Origin: Candidatus Merdivicinus excrementipullorum
GTDB taxonomy: Bacteria > Bacillota > Clostridia > Oscillospirales > Ruminococcaceae
Direction: 5' to 3'
Assembly (NCBI GenBank): GCA_018716725.1
Contig: DVJP01000016.1
Span: forward strand, 1-32,167
Length of the DNA stretch: 32,167 bases
Shown: in pieces, positions 24,961 to 32,167 of the stretch
Numbering within the stretch: the stretch's first letter is position 1
Layout of the letters: each line of letters starts with the position of its first letter
Notes under the pieces: generated by a model
Databases searched by the model: none
Told to the model about the DNA's origin: nothing
Seen by the model: only the letters and a program-made list of their open reading frames with translations
Translations under genes and position numbers: made by a program

Positions 24961-26284
24961 GGGACCCCCTCCTTTCCACCTGAAAGCCTTCCAAATACCG
25001 GTGCTCGCCGCCCTCGTAATTTTCGTCCTGCCGGATGGGGGTGCTCAAATGGACCTGATAGGCCAGACCGGCCCGGTCCCAGACCGCCCCGAAGACGGCG
25101 TTTCTCGTGCGGACAATCCGGTCTTTCCTGCCGATTGCCGCCAGATTTTCCCCTTCGGACATGGCGTGCTCCAGATAGAAGGGCGCCTGCCGCACCGGCT
25201 GCATTTTCCGCCAGCCGCCGTCGTTTTGGATGGATACCAGGGTGGAGGTTTCCGTATCTTCGTCCGCAAATCCGGCGCAGAAGCCGTTTTCCTGAGGGAA
25301 AAACCGGAACGTTGTGGCATCGTATAAATCCAGCCGCTCCGCGGTCACCTCTCCGGTGATTTCCCCGGTTTCCGGGTTGTACATCTGAAAAATGGGCGCT
25401 CCCTGATATTCCCCCACCAGCACCAGCGTGCCGTCCAGGGTGGCGTAAAGCCCCCAAATGTTCAGATCCTTGCCCCGCCGCACCTCGATTACGGGCGTGG
25501 CCTGGCCAATGGGCTCGGAAGCATCCAGAAAAGCGGTATCCGCCCATTTTTCGCTGCGGTCAACCCGGTAAATGTACCGCGTCCCCTCCCATTTTTTGGA
25601 AACCGTGGGGACAAAGTAGGTCACGCCGCCCGCTTCCGCCACGCTTTCCAAAAACGGCGAGAATACGCCGAATACCGCGTCCCGGAGAACTTCCTCCGGG
25701 GAGTAATAATTGTATTCCAAAAATTCCCGGATTTCCTCGTCCGAAGGGGCGGGGTCAAACAGGGAGACAGTGGACTTTGTCAGGCAGACGCTTTCCGGAT
25801 AGGTGAGGCCGGTGTTGACCCGCACCTGGCGGTCGTCGGAGGTGTCGTAATGAAACCGGTTATTCTGGACTTCCCAAACGAGCTGGGTGTCCAGGCTCCG
25901 GACCTGCCGGGTCAGCTGGTAGCCGTTCTCCTGTTCCGTGGGGGAGGCGGAAAGCTCCTCTTCCGTGACTTCCCCGGGAAGGAAGCAGGCTCTTTTTGAA
26001 AAGAATTTCGGCGCCTCTTCCGCAATTTTCGGCGGGATTGCCCGGGATTTCTGGGAAAGGCCGGTCTGGTCTAAGGTGAAAACCGTTTCCGACCGTCCGT
26101 CGGTGACGGAGCCGGTGAGGGCGAATTCCCCCAGCGCCGCCCGGCTGCCCTGTTCCTCCTCCACCCGGATCTGGAATCCTTCCCCGAAAACCGGCAGCCA
26201 GGCCGCCAGGTACGCGCCGGCGACAACCAGCGCCGCTGCGCAGACGGATAATGTCCCTTTATATTTGCGGATGAATCGCAGCAT
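24953..26284 (-). CDS. Membrane-anchored extracytoplasmic protein of the ABC operon
   Basis: A 443-residue protein with a basic N-terminus and one membrane helix (about residues 10-32, LSVCAAALVVAGAYLAAWLPV), followed by about 410 residues that should lie outside the cell. The tail is beta-rich, with repeated blade-like segments (GLYATLDGTLVLVGEYQG, IFQMYNPETGEITGEV) that suggest a propeller or similar sensor-like fold. No family is recognised with certainty. It lies 13 nt after the permease gene and overlaps the ATPase gene, so it probably belongs to the same complex. Sensing of a cell-envelope compound is a reasonable guess in YtrA-type systems. Confidence 0.75.
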   Translation of the reverse strand: MLRFIRKYKGTLSVCAAALVVAGAYLAAWLPVFGEGFQIRVEEEQGSRAALGEFALTGSVTDGRSETVFTLDQTGLSQKSRAIPPKIAEEAPKFFSKRACFLPGEVTEEELSASPTEQENGYQLTRQVRSLDTQLVWEVQNNRFHYDTSDDRQVRVNTGLTYPESVCLTKSTVSLFDPAPSDEEIREFLEYNYYSPEEVLRDAVFGVFSPFLESVAEAGGVTYFVPTVSKKWEGTRYIYRVDRSEKWADTAFLDASEPIGQATPVIEVRRGKDLNIWGLYATLDGTLVLVGEYQGAPIFQMYNPETGEITGEVTAERLDLYDATTFRFFPQENGFCAGFADEDTETSTLVSIQNDGGWRKMQPVRQAPFYLEHAMSEGENLAAIGRKDRIVRTRNAVFGAVWDRAGLAYQVHLSTPIRQDENYEGGEHRYLEGFQVERRGSRD

Positions 26285-26297
26285 ACTGCCACCTCCC

Positions 26298-27056
26298 TCA
26301 CAAATCGCCCCGGCGCAGCAGCCAAAGGCTGTCCGCGGCCAGGAGCAGCACCAGCGCCAGCAGGACGATAAGCCCCGGGAGCTGGATGTGCAGCGGGTCC
26401 GCCAGCCGCGCCCGGAACACCAGCGCCCAGCAAACCGCCGTCAAAACGCTGAGCACCCCGCCTCTGACCCATCGCCGCCCCGCAATCCGCCAGCCGGTGT
26501 AGCATCCCCAGACCGGCAGCGTCAGGAGCAGCAGAAGGCTGGAGCAAACCTCCGGCAGGGTCGCGGGGAGAAGCAGCCGGAACAGCGGCGACCGCGTGAT
26601 TCCCAGCCACAGCCCGGCGTCCAGCGTATAATCCGCCGCCATCCGCCGCGCCAGCTGGTCTTTCCAAAGCAGAAAAAGGGAATAGCTGAGCAGAATCCCC
26701 GCAATAACTCCCGCCAGCAGCATCAGCGCCGCCCCCGCATAGGCCGCCGCCTTCGACCAGAACAGCTGCCCCCGTTTCCCGGGGAGGGACAGGAGAGTGC
26801 AGGAGCTGCCGTTTGAAAAGTCCCGCAGGGTCATCCAGATCATCCATCCGACAAGCCCGGCAAACAGCACCGCCAGCAGCACCGGCGCCGCCGAATCCGC
26901 ATAAAGTTCCTCGAATGAAGCAATTTCATGCCGCGGCCGGAGGGAGAGCCGGAACACCAGCGTGGGGAGAAGCGCCGCAGCCAGGAAAAACAGCCACAGC
27001 TGCCAGACTCTCCCGGAAAATTCCCGCCGGAGCAGCGATACAAAGCCTTTGTTCAT
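26298..27056 (-). CDS. Integral membrane protein, probable ABC permease
   Basis: A 252-residue protein with about six hydrophobic helices (near 18-36, 57-75, 103-130, 160-190, 200-215 and 225-245). It starts MNKGFVSLLRREFSGRVWQLW, a basic amphipathic opening like ABC-2 or YtrC/D-type permeases. It is poorly conserved in motif terms, but its place between a YtrA-type regulator and an ATPase supports a permease role. The ATG at 27056 has AAAGGATG upstream. A palindrome that matches the GntR operator lies 17 nt before the start. Confidence 0.78.
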   Translation of the reverse strand: MNKGFVSLLRREFSGRVWQLWLFFLAAALLPTLVFRLSLRPRHEIASFEELYADSAAPVLLAVLFAGLVGWMIWMTLRDFSNGSSCTLLSLPGKRGQLFWSKAAAYAGAALMLLAGVIAGILLSYSLFLLWKDQLARRMAADYTLDAGLWLGITRSPLFRLLLPATLPEVCSSLLLLLTLPVWGCYTGWRIAGRRWVRGGVLSVLTAVCWALVFRARLADPLHIQLPGLIVLLALVLLLAADSLWLLRRGDL

Positions 27057-27072
27057 GATGATTCATCCTTTC

Positions 27073-27092
27073 TGTATTATTTTGATAATACA
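27073..27092 (-). promoter_or_regulatory. GntR operator, copy 2 (before the permease gene)
   Basis: A perfect inverted repeat TGTATTAT-TTTG-ATAATACA. Its inner 18 bp match the site at 27511-27528 with the same 4-nt gap, so both should bind the same dimer. Confidence 0.75.
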
Positions 27093-27114
27093 TAATGGGC
27101 ATACAAAATACATC

Positions 27115-27480
27115 CTACCAAAGCTCGCTCAAAAGGCCCACCACTTCCTGAAAGGAGAGCCGGAGCTCCTTGGCGCTGCGGATAAACTCCATCCCCATTT
27201 CCCGCACCAGTTCTTCACGCAGCCTTTGCAGGGACTTTTCCGGACAGGAAACGATGCTCCCCCCCGAATCCGTGGTCAGCAGCCCCTCTTCCTCCAGCTG
27301 TTTATAGGCTTTCTGCACCGTGTTGGGGTTGATTTCCAGCTGGGCTGCCGTTTCCCGCCGGGAGGGGAGGGACGACCCGTCGGGGAGCTGCCCCGAAGCC
27401 AGCAGCTGCTTCACCCGCCTGACCAGCTGCAGATAGACCGGCTCTTTCCGATTGAGCTGAAAGCCAGCCCAGATATCCAA
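27115..27480 (-). CDS. GntR-family regulator, YtrA subfamily
   Basis: A 121-residue repressor. The winged helix covers about residues 12-78: PVYLQLVRRVKQLLASGQL, LPSRRETAAQLEINPNTVQKAYKQLEEEGLL, which is the classic GntR pattern. The C-terminal part is only about 40 residues, typical of YtrA proteins that lack a large ligand domain. The start is a TTG at 27480: AGGAGGTG lies 5 nt upstream and no ATG fits. It leads an operon with a permease-like protein, a membrane-anchored protein and an ABC ATPase. YtrA-type operons often respond to cell-wall antibiotics; that is family knowledge, not shown here. Confidence 0.92.
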   Translation of the reverse strand: MDIWAGFQLNRKEPVYLQLVRRVKQLLASGQLPDGSSLPSRRETAAQLEINPNTVQKAYKQLEEEGLLTTDSGGSIVSCPEKSLQRLREELVREMGMEFIRSAKELRLSFQEVVGLLSELW

Positions 27481-27510
27481 GCGCCCACCTCCTTTCTGAT
27501 CTCGTCAAGT

Positions 27511-27541
27511 GTATTGTATCAATAATACGGATGCTTGTCAA
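27511..27541 (-). promoter_or_regulatory. Promoter of the GntR-ABC operon with operator copy 1
   Basis: On the minus strand TTGACA (27536-27541), 17 bp, TACAAT (27513-27518). The palindrome GTATTGT-ATCA-ATAATAC (27511-27528, one mismatch) covers the -10 box, so the GntR protein can repress its own operon. Confidence 0.88.
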
Positions 27542-27599
27542 TAGGCCGCCGCATTTTTCTTGCAAACCGAAACGGGAAATCAGAAGGGAGCCGGTGGGA

Positions 27600-27664
27600 A
27601 AACGATATACTTTGGTATATTAAATATTATTTAAAATTTATATATTATTTAAAATTTATATATT
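27600..27664. repeat. AT-only tract with 18-bp tandem repeat upstream of the V-ATPase promoter
   Basis: From about 27614 the sequence is nearly pure A and T. The unit TATTATTTAAAATTTATA occurs twice in tandem (27625-27642 and 27643-27660) and begins a third time. It ends at the -35 box of the V-ATPase promoter, so an UP element (RNA polymerase alpha-subunit contact) or an AT-hook/xenogeneic-silencer site is likely. It contrasts sharply with the GC-rich surroundings. Confidence 0.8.
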
Positions 27665-27691
27665 GTATTTTTCGGTCATAATTGTTATAAT
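27663..27691 (+). promoter_or_regulatory. Promoter of the V-type ATPase operon
   Basis: TTGTAT (27663-27668), 17 bp, perfect TATAAT (27686-27691). The leader of about 50 nt has a short hairpin (CGCTG...CAGCG, about 27710-27732). Confidence 0.85.
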
Positions 27692-27747
27692 AAAAATTAA
27701 ATAGTTTCGCTGGCGTTTTTGCGCACAGCGGCGAAGGTGGTGAAATC

Positions 27748-28056
27748 ATGTCCGTTTTGGAACAGCTTCAGGCGGAGGAGGAAAAAGCCAGGCAGAAAAA
27801 AGCGGCAGTCTTGGAAGAAAACCGGGCATTGTACGCGAAAGCGCAGGAGGATGCGCGGGAGGAATCCTCCCGCATAACGGAAGCCGCGCGCCGTCAGGCG
27901 GAAGAACTGCTTGCCGGCGCAAAAGCGGAAGCCGCCGCCCGCAGGCAGGCGCTGCTGGAGGAATCCGGGCAGCGTGACGCCCGCGCGGCGGAGGAAGCCA
28001 GGACCCGTCTGCCCCAGGCGGCGGCGCGGATTTTGGAAAGGATGGAAGCGCAATGA
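27748..28056 (+). CDS. V/A-type ATPase peripheral stalk subunit G (AhaH/NtpF-like)
   Basis: A 102-residue, Ala/Glu/Arg-rich protein that is predicted to be one long coiled coil (about residues 3-98). It has no membrane segment. In V/A-type ATPases this subunit pairs with subunit E as the peripheral stalk that holds the catalytic head still. Function is assigned from its composition and from its place as first gene before subunit I. GAAGGTGG lies upstream of the ATG. Its stop overlaps the start of subunit I by 4 nt. Confidence 0.85.
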   Translation: MSVLEQLQAEEEKARQKKAAVLEENRALYAKAQEDAREESSRITEAARRQAEELLAGAKAEAAARRQALLEESGQRDARAAEEARTRLPQAAARILERMEAQ

Positions 28057-29918
28057 TTGTTCCGATGAAAAAGGCGGTGCTGGTCGTATTCCGGGAGGAC
28101 AGGGAAACCGTCGCCCGGGCGCTTCAGCGCTGCGGGGAGCTCATGCCCATTCCGCCGGAGAATTACCGGCCCGAAGGCGGGCCGCCGGGGGCGGAAGAGC
28201 GCATCCGCGGGGCAATGCAGGCGGTCCGCCCCTACCGGCCGAAAAAGAGCTTCCTGGCCGGGAAACCTCAGGTGAAGGCCGGGGAGCTGCTGGATTCCGG
28301 CGGGGAGGAGGAACTGCTTTCCCGCGTGGAGGAAGCATCCGCCCGGGCGGACGCCGCGGCGGCGGAAAAGGAGACGCTCCGGGCGAAAATGGAGGAGCTG
28401 CGGCCCTGGCTGCGGATGGATATCCCGGTGGAGGCGCTGGGCGGCACAAAGCAGGCCGGCATCTACAGCGGATATATCGACCCCGGCGCGGCGGCGGCCT
28501 TCCGCCGGGAAGCGGAGGAAAACGGCGGCGCGGTAACAGAGCTGGACGCCGGGCCCCAGGGCCTGGCAGTGCTGGTGTACACCTACCGGAAAGAGGAGGG
28601 CCCGCTGCTGGAAAAGCTGGCGGCGCTGGGGTTCTCCCGGGCAGCCCCTCCGGGAAGCGGCCTGCCGGCGGATACGATGGCGGCCTGGGAAAAGGAATTT
28701 GCCGCCGCATCCGCCGCCTGGGAGGAATCCCAGAAGCAGCTGGAGGAACTGGCCCGGGAGGAAAACCGCCTGGAGCTTTTAAGCGACCGGGCCGACGCCG
28801 CCCGGCAGCGGGCGGAAGCCCCCTTCGGCAGCACGGAGCGGACGGTTTACCTGGAGGGCTGGGTCCGCAGCGACCGCACCGACCGGGTGAAAAAAGCCAT
28901 GGAAAAGGCGGGCGTCTGCTATTACCTCGACTTTTCCGACCCGGCGGAGGGGGAGGAGCCGCCCACCGTCACCAAAAACAACCGCTTCATTTCCCAGTTT
29001 GAAACCATCACCGACATGTTTTCCCGCCCCAAAAAGGGGGAACTGGACCCGAACCCCGTTATGGGCCCCTGGTACTGGATGATTTTCGGCCTGATGATGG
29101 GGGACGCCGGCTACGGGCTGATGATGCTGCTGGGAATAGGCCTCTTCAAGAAGCTCAAGAAACCCCGGGGGGATTTCGGAAAGCTGGTGAACGTCCTGTT
29201 TTTTTCCAGCATCACCACGGTTTTCTGGGGGATTCTCTTCGGAAGCTATTTCGGCGAAACCTGGCATCCGCTGCTGTTCGCGCCGCTTGACAACCCCATG
29301 GGGATGCTGATTTTCTGCATGATTATCGGCGTGCTCCACATCTTTTCCGGCATGGCCGTTAAGATGGCGGCGGACATTCGGGCGGGGCATTTCTGGGACG
29401 CTGTCTTTGACCAGTTCAGCTGGATGCTCATTATCACGGGCCTGGGGCTGATGTTCCTGGAGCCGGCCCGGACGGCGGGGGCTGTAATGGCCGCCGCGGG
29501 GGCTGTCATCGTCCTGTTCACGGCGGGCCGCGCCAAAAAGGGCGTGGTCGGCAAGATTGTCGGCGGCTTCGGCGGGCTTTACGGCATCACCAGCTATATG
29601 AGCGACATTCTTTCCTACTCCCGCATCCTGGCCCTTTCGCTGGCAACCGGCATCGTCGGGATGGTCATGAACCTGCTGGCCGGGATGATGCAGGGTTCGG
29701 TGATTGGCTTTGTATTCTCCCTGCTGGTTTATGCGGGAGGACATGTTTTCAACCTGGCGATGGGCCTTCTGTCGGCGTACGTTCATGACAGCCGGCTCCA
29801 GTATATCGAATTCTTCAACAAATTCTATGAAGGCGGCGGCTATGCCTTCCGTCCGCTTCAAATCGACCCCCGCTTTGTGGAAGTGACCGGCGGCGGGGAA
29901 AATCAAGGAGGAAATTAA
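28053..29918 (+). CDS. ntpI: V-type ATP synthase subunit I
   Basis: A 621-residue stator subunit that forms the ion half-channels next to the rotor ring. The N-terminal half (about 1-330) is a cytoplasmic coiled-coil arm with alpha/beta globular ends, and the C-terminal half holds about eight membrane helices. Landmarks: PNPVMGPWYWMIFGLMMGDAGYG (about 331-353), typical of subunit a/I, and DILSYSRILALSLATG, where Arg524 is the conserved Arg that faces the rotor Glu. The ATG overlaps the subunit G stop (ATGA). The N-terminal arm is very Glu/Ala-rich. Confidence 0.97.
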   Translation: MIVPMKKAVLVVFREDRETVARALQRCGELMPIPPENYRPEGGPPGAEERIRGAMQAVRPYRPKKSFLAGKPQVKAGELLDSGGEEELLSRVEEASARADAAAAEKETLRAKMEELRPWLRMDIPVEALGGTKQAGIYSGYIDPGAAAAFRREAEENGGAVTELDAGPQGLAVLVYTYRKEEGPLLEKLAALGFSRAAPPGSGLPADTMAAWEKEFAAASAAWEESQKQLEELAREENRLELLSDRADAARQRAEAPFGSTERTVYLEGWVRSDRTDRVKKAMEKAGVCYYLDFSDPAEGEEPPTVTKNNRFISQFETITDMFSRPKKGELDPNPVMGPWYWMIFGLMMGDAGYGLMMLLGIGLFKKLKKPRGDFGKLVNVLFFSSITTVFWGILFGSYFGETWHPLLFAPLDNPMGMLIFCMIIGVLHIFSGMAVKMAADIRAGHFWDAVFDQFSWMLIITGLGLMFLEPARTAGAVMAAAGAVIVLFTAGRAKKGVVGKIVGGFGGLYGITSYMSDILSYSRILALSLATGIVGMVMNLLAGMMQGSVIGFVFSLLVYAGGHVFNLAMGLLSAYVHDSRLQYIEFFNKFYEGGGYAFRPLQIDPRFVEVTGGGENQGGN

Positions 29919-29919
29919 G

Positions 29920-30396
29920 ATGACACTCGGACTGATTTTGGCAATTATCGGCGCGGTACTGGCCGCGGTACTCCCCGGCATCGGCTCGGCCTACGGCGTG
30001 CAGATCGGCGGCCAGGCGGCGGCCGGCGTCGTTTCGGAAAAGCCCGACCTTTTCGGCAAGCTGCTGGTTCTCCAGGCCCTCCCCGGCACCCAGGGCATCT
30101 ACGGCTTCCTGACCGCGGTCCTCGTCATGGTCCGCACGGGGCTCCTGAGCGGCTCCGCCGTTCAGCTCACCACCCAGCAGGGCTGGGCGTTCTTCGCCGC
30201 CTGCATGCCCATGGCCATTGTGGGGCTGCTGTCCGCCATTTCCCAGGGCAAGGCGGCCGTGGCGTCCATCCATATGACGGCCAAACAGCCGGATTCCTCC
30301 GCCAAGGGCATCACCATGACCGCGCTGGTGGAAACCTACGCCATTCTGGCGCTGCTGGTTTCCGTGCTGCTGATCCTCATCGGCATCCCGGTGTAA
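29920..30396 (+). CDS. ntpK: V-type ATP synthase subunit K (rotor proteolipid, Na+ type)
   Basis: A 158-residue proteolipid with four membrane helices in two hairpins. All residues that bind Na+ in Enterococcus hirae NtpK appear at equivalent places: Leu54, Thr57 and Gln58 in LQALPGTQG, Gln109 in AISQGK and Glu138 in ALVETYA. Only the second hairpin keeps the carboxylate, as in NtpK, giving one ion per four helices. This supports a Na+-pumping ATPase. ATG 29920 follows AAGGAGG by 7 nt and lies one base after the subunit I stop. Confidence 0.97.
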   Translation: MTLGLILAIIGAVLAAVLPGIGSAYGVQIGGQAAAGVVSEKPDLFGKLLVLQALPGTQGIYGFLTAVLVMVRTGLLSGSAVQLTTQQGWAFFAACMPMAIVGLLSAISQGKAAVASIHMTAKQPDSSAKGITMTALVETYAILALLVSVLLILIGIPV

Positions 30397-30430
30397 GCAG
30401 GATTTGCAGGCAGGCGAAGGAGGGGATCGT

Positions 30431-31048
30431 TTGGGTGCGGAAGCAATTTTAGAAAAGATCCGCCAAAACGCGGAGGAAGAAGCCGCCGCCCTGCGCAGGC
30501 AGGGAGAGGAGCGGGCCGCCGCGGCTGCGGAAAAAATCAGGGCAGAGGCCGCCGCCGACGCGGAAGCCCTGCTGGAAAGCGCCCGCCGTTCGGCGGAGGA
30601 GCTTTCCCGGCGGGAGGATCTGATGACCGGGCTGGAGGCGCGGAAGAACGCCCTGGCCGCCCGCAGGGCCGTGGTGGACGAGGCGTTTTCCGAAGCGCAC
30701 CGCATGCTGCTGGCGCTCCCGGCGGAGCGGTGGGAAGCGCTGATTTCCCGGCTGGTGCTGGAAGCGTCGGAAACCGGCGAAGAGGTGCTGGAGGTTCCGG
30801 CCTCCGACCGGGAAAAATATGAAAACGGACTGCTGGAACGGCTGAACGCCGCCCTGGAGCGCTCCGGGCGGAAAGGGAAGCTGACCTTGGCCGGCGCGCC
30901 CGGAAAGATGGAGGGCGGGTTCCGGCTTGTGGGGCCGGTTTACGACGTCGACTGTTCCTTTGAAATGCTGCTGTCCCTGGTGAGGGAGGAGAATGAACGG
31001 GAGATCGCCCGCCTTCTGTACCCTGAAACCCGGGCGGCGGGCGAATAG
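30431..31048 (+). CDS. ntpE: V-type ATP synthase subunit E (peripheral stalk)
   Basis: A 205-residue protein with an N-terminal coiled coil (about 5-95, Ala/Glu/Arg-rich) and a C-terminal globular domain containing GAPGKMEGGFRLVGPVYDVDCSFEMLL, whose GGFxL-xxG--xxD--F pattern is the subunit E signature. It pairs with subunit G. The start is the TTG at 30431, placed 5 nt after AGGAGGGG; an upstream start in the same frame would overlap this binding site and is unlikely. Confidence 0.92.
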   Translation: MGAEAILEKIRQNAEEEAAALRRQGEERAAAAAEKIRAEAAADAEALLESARRSAEELSRREDLMTGLEARKNALAARRAVVDEAFSEAHRMLLALPAERWEALISRLVLEASETGEEVLEVPASDREKYENGLLERLNAALERSGRKGKLTLAGAPGKMEGGFRLVGPVYDVDCSFEMLLSLVREENEREIARLLYPETRAAGE

Positions 31049-31059
31049 GAGGCGAAGGG

Positions 31060-31971
31060 ATGGAGAAGGTCAGTTACCCCTTTGCCGTGGGCCGCATTCG
31101 GGCGCTGGAGGGAAAACTCATCGACGCCGCCCGCTGGGCCAGGCTCCGGGAGGCGGACCGGGCGGAAGCCGTCCGCCTGCTGGCGGAAATCGGATACGGC
31201 GGGGGAACGGCCAGGGACGACCCGGAACAGATGATCCGGGCGGAAGAGGAAGAAACCCGCCGGGAAATCGCCGCGCTTTCCCCGGCCCCGGTCTGGACGG
31301 ACCTGTTTTTGCTGCCCATCGACGCCCACAATCTGAAGGCATGCTGGAAGGGGAAGCGGCTGGGACAGGACGTTTCCCGCCTGCTGACGGACGGGGGAAC
31401 CGTCCCGGCCCAGGTTATGCGGATTTCCGTGGAGGCGGGGGAGCATTCTCTGTTGCCGGAGGCGTTTCAAAAAGCGCTGGAGCGGGAATACGAGGGCCTT
31501 TTGGACTTCAGCGCGGCGGTGGACCGCGCGGTGTTTGAGCAGGTCCGGATTGTGCTGAAAAAGAAGAAAAACCCCCTGCTCAGCCGGTATTTCGCGGCGC
31601 AGGCGGATTTTACCAACGCTTTGAGCGTTTTGCGGGCATCCGCCCTCCGGTGGAACACGGAGGAATTTGCCCGGATGCTGGTCCCCGGCGGAACCATCCC
31701 GCCGGAAGCGTTTTCGGAGGCGCTTGCCTCCGGCCAGCCCCTGCCCGCCCTCAGCCGGGGGGACTTTTCCTCCGCCATGGAGCGGGTCCTGACCGAATAC
31801 GGCGCGGACGGGAGCCTGACCGGCGCGGAGCGGCGGTTTGCCGAGGAGCGGATTTCCCTGCTGGCCGGCGGCGGGGACGACCCTTTCAGCATCGGCCCCA
31901 TTGTCTGCTACCTGCTGCGGCGGCAGACGGAGGCGCGGGAGCTGCGGGCGCTGTTTGTGAAAAAAGCGTAG
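31060..31971 (+). CDS. ntpC: V-type ATP synthase subunit C
   Basis: A 303-residue central-stalk subunit that couples the soluble rotor to the K ring. The vATP-synt_AC39 fold is seen in the alpha-helical sequence with YPFAVGRIRALEGKLIDAARWARL at the start and the internal segment RDDPEQMIRAEEEETRREIAAL; FLLPIDAHNLKACWKGK and the later FFAAQADFTNALSVLRA-like helix (RYFAAQADFTNALSVLRA, about 175-192) are typical of AC39 repeats. ATG 31060 has AGGAGG 7 nt upstream. Confidence 0.93.
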   Translation: MEKVSYPFAVGRIRALEGKLIDAARWARLREADRAEAVRLLAEIGYGGGTARDDPEQMIRAEEEETRREIAALSPAPVWTDLFLLPIDAHNLKACWKGKRLGQDVSRLLTDGGTVPAQVMRISVEAGEHSLLPEAFQKALEREYEGLLDFSAAVDRAVFEQVRIVLKKKKNPLLSRYFAAQADFTNALSVLRASALRWNTEEFARMLVPGGTIPPEAFSEALASGQPLPALSRGDFSSAMERVLTEYGADGSLTGAERRFAEERISLLAGGGDDPFSIGPIVCYLLRRQTEARELRALFVKKA

Positions 31972-31995
31972 AAAACGGAAAAGGAGGGCTTTTCT

Positions 31996-32167
31996 GTGAG
32001 CCAGGAAAAATCGGGCGGCATCGCCGTCATCGGCGACCGGGAATCGGTGATGCTGTTCCGGGCGCTGGGGGTGGAAACCGTGTCCGCCGAGACGGCGGAG
32101 GAGGTCTCCCGCGCCATCCGCCGGCTTGCCCGGGAGGGCTGCGCCGTCATCTGCCTGACCGAGGAGC
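31996..32167 (+). CDS. V-type ATP synthase subunit F (partial, cut by window end)
   Basis: 57 codons are visible from a GTG start at 31996, with AGGAGGG 7 nt upstream. The product begins MSQEKSGGIAVIGDRESVML, then FRALGVETVSAETAEE. GxIAVIGDxxSVxxFRALG is the clear N-terminal signature of subunit F, the small Rossmann-like central-stalk subunit. Subunits A, B and D are expected beyond the window. Confidence 0.9.
   Translation, partial: MSQEKSGGIAVIGDRESVMLFRALGVETVSAETAEEVSRAIRRLAREGCAVICLTEE

Noticed and set aside
23797-25359. 520-codon plus-strand open frame
   Set aside because: It crosses the GC-rich tandem repeats and the antisense of the ABC ATPase operon, is rich in Pro/Arg, and has no ribosome binding site or domain.
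28779-29981. 400-codon minus-strand open frame inside subunit I
   Set aside because: Antisense of a certain V-ATPase gene.

Overview
The window reads as chromosomal DNA from an anaerobic, GC-rich Firmicute, most likely a gut Clostridia (Oscillospirales-like) bacterium. The evidence is a perfect CIRCE operator before clpB, strong AGGAGG ribosome binding sites, sigma-A promoters, a V-type ATPase with Na+ ligands, host-directed lipoprotein serpins and many carbohydrate-use genes. This placement is inference; no rRNA or tRNA gene is present to confirm it.

Layout. 1-4.4 kb holds small stress and metal genes: an HMA metal-binding protein, a HEAT-repeat protein, a MarR regulator and the disaggregase ClpB under CIRCE control. 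4.7-6.3 kb is a sodium:solute symporter. 6.7-14.8 kb is a carbohydrate-type accessory region: an AraC regulator divergent from a GH2 beta-galactosidase, a small acidic protein, an internally deleted alpha-rhamnosidase (GH78) pseudogene, a uroporphyrinogen-decarboxylase-fold protein and a second, divergent AraC regulator. 14.9-18.9 kb encodes secreted proteins: a lipoprotein with a DUF3221-like N-terminus, a 46-residue membrane protein, and two tandem lipoprotein serpins produced by duplication. A MATE exporter follows at 19.2-20.5 kb. 21.0-23.9 kb is a GH78-type glycosidase plus an unrecognised TIM-barrel-like protein ending in 116-bp tandem repeats. 24.2-27.5 kb (minus strand) is a YtrA-type GntR regulator with an ABC transporter operon and two matching operators. 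27.7 kb to the window end is a V/A-type ATPase operon in the order G-I-K-E-C-F, continuing past the edge.

The most unusual signal is in the spacers between genes, where three families of structured repeats occur. R3 is about 315 bp, with terminal inverted repeats and six hairpins in fixed order whose stems differ between copies by paired changes, several capped by cUGCGg loops. It is present at 1-123 (cut by the window edge), 10795-11115 and 20576-20887 (inverted). R2 is about 66 bp at 569, 6364 (inverted) and 15906, also with paired stem changes. R1 is a set of short hairpins marked by GTAGGGG or CCCCTAC, clustered around the symporter and the serpins. R3 in particular looks like a mobile or dispersed structured-RNA element.
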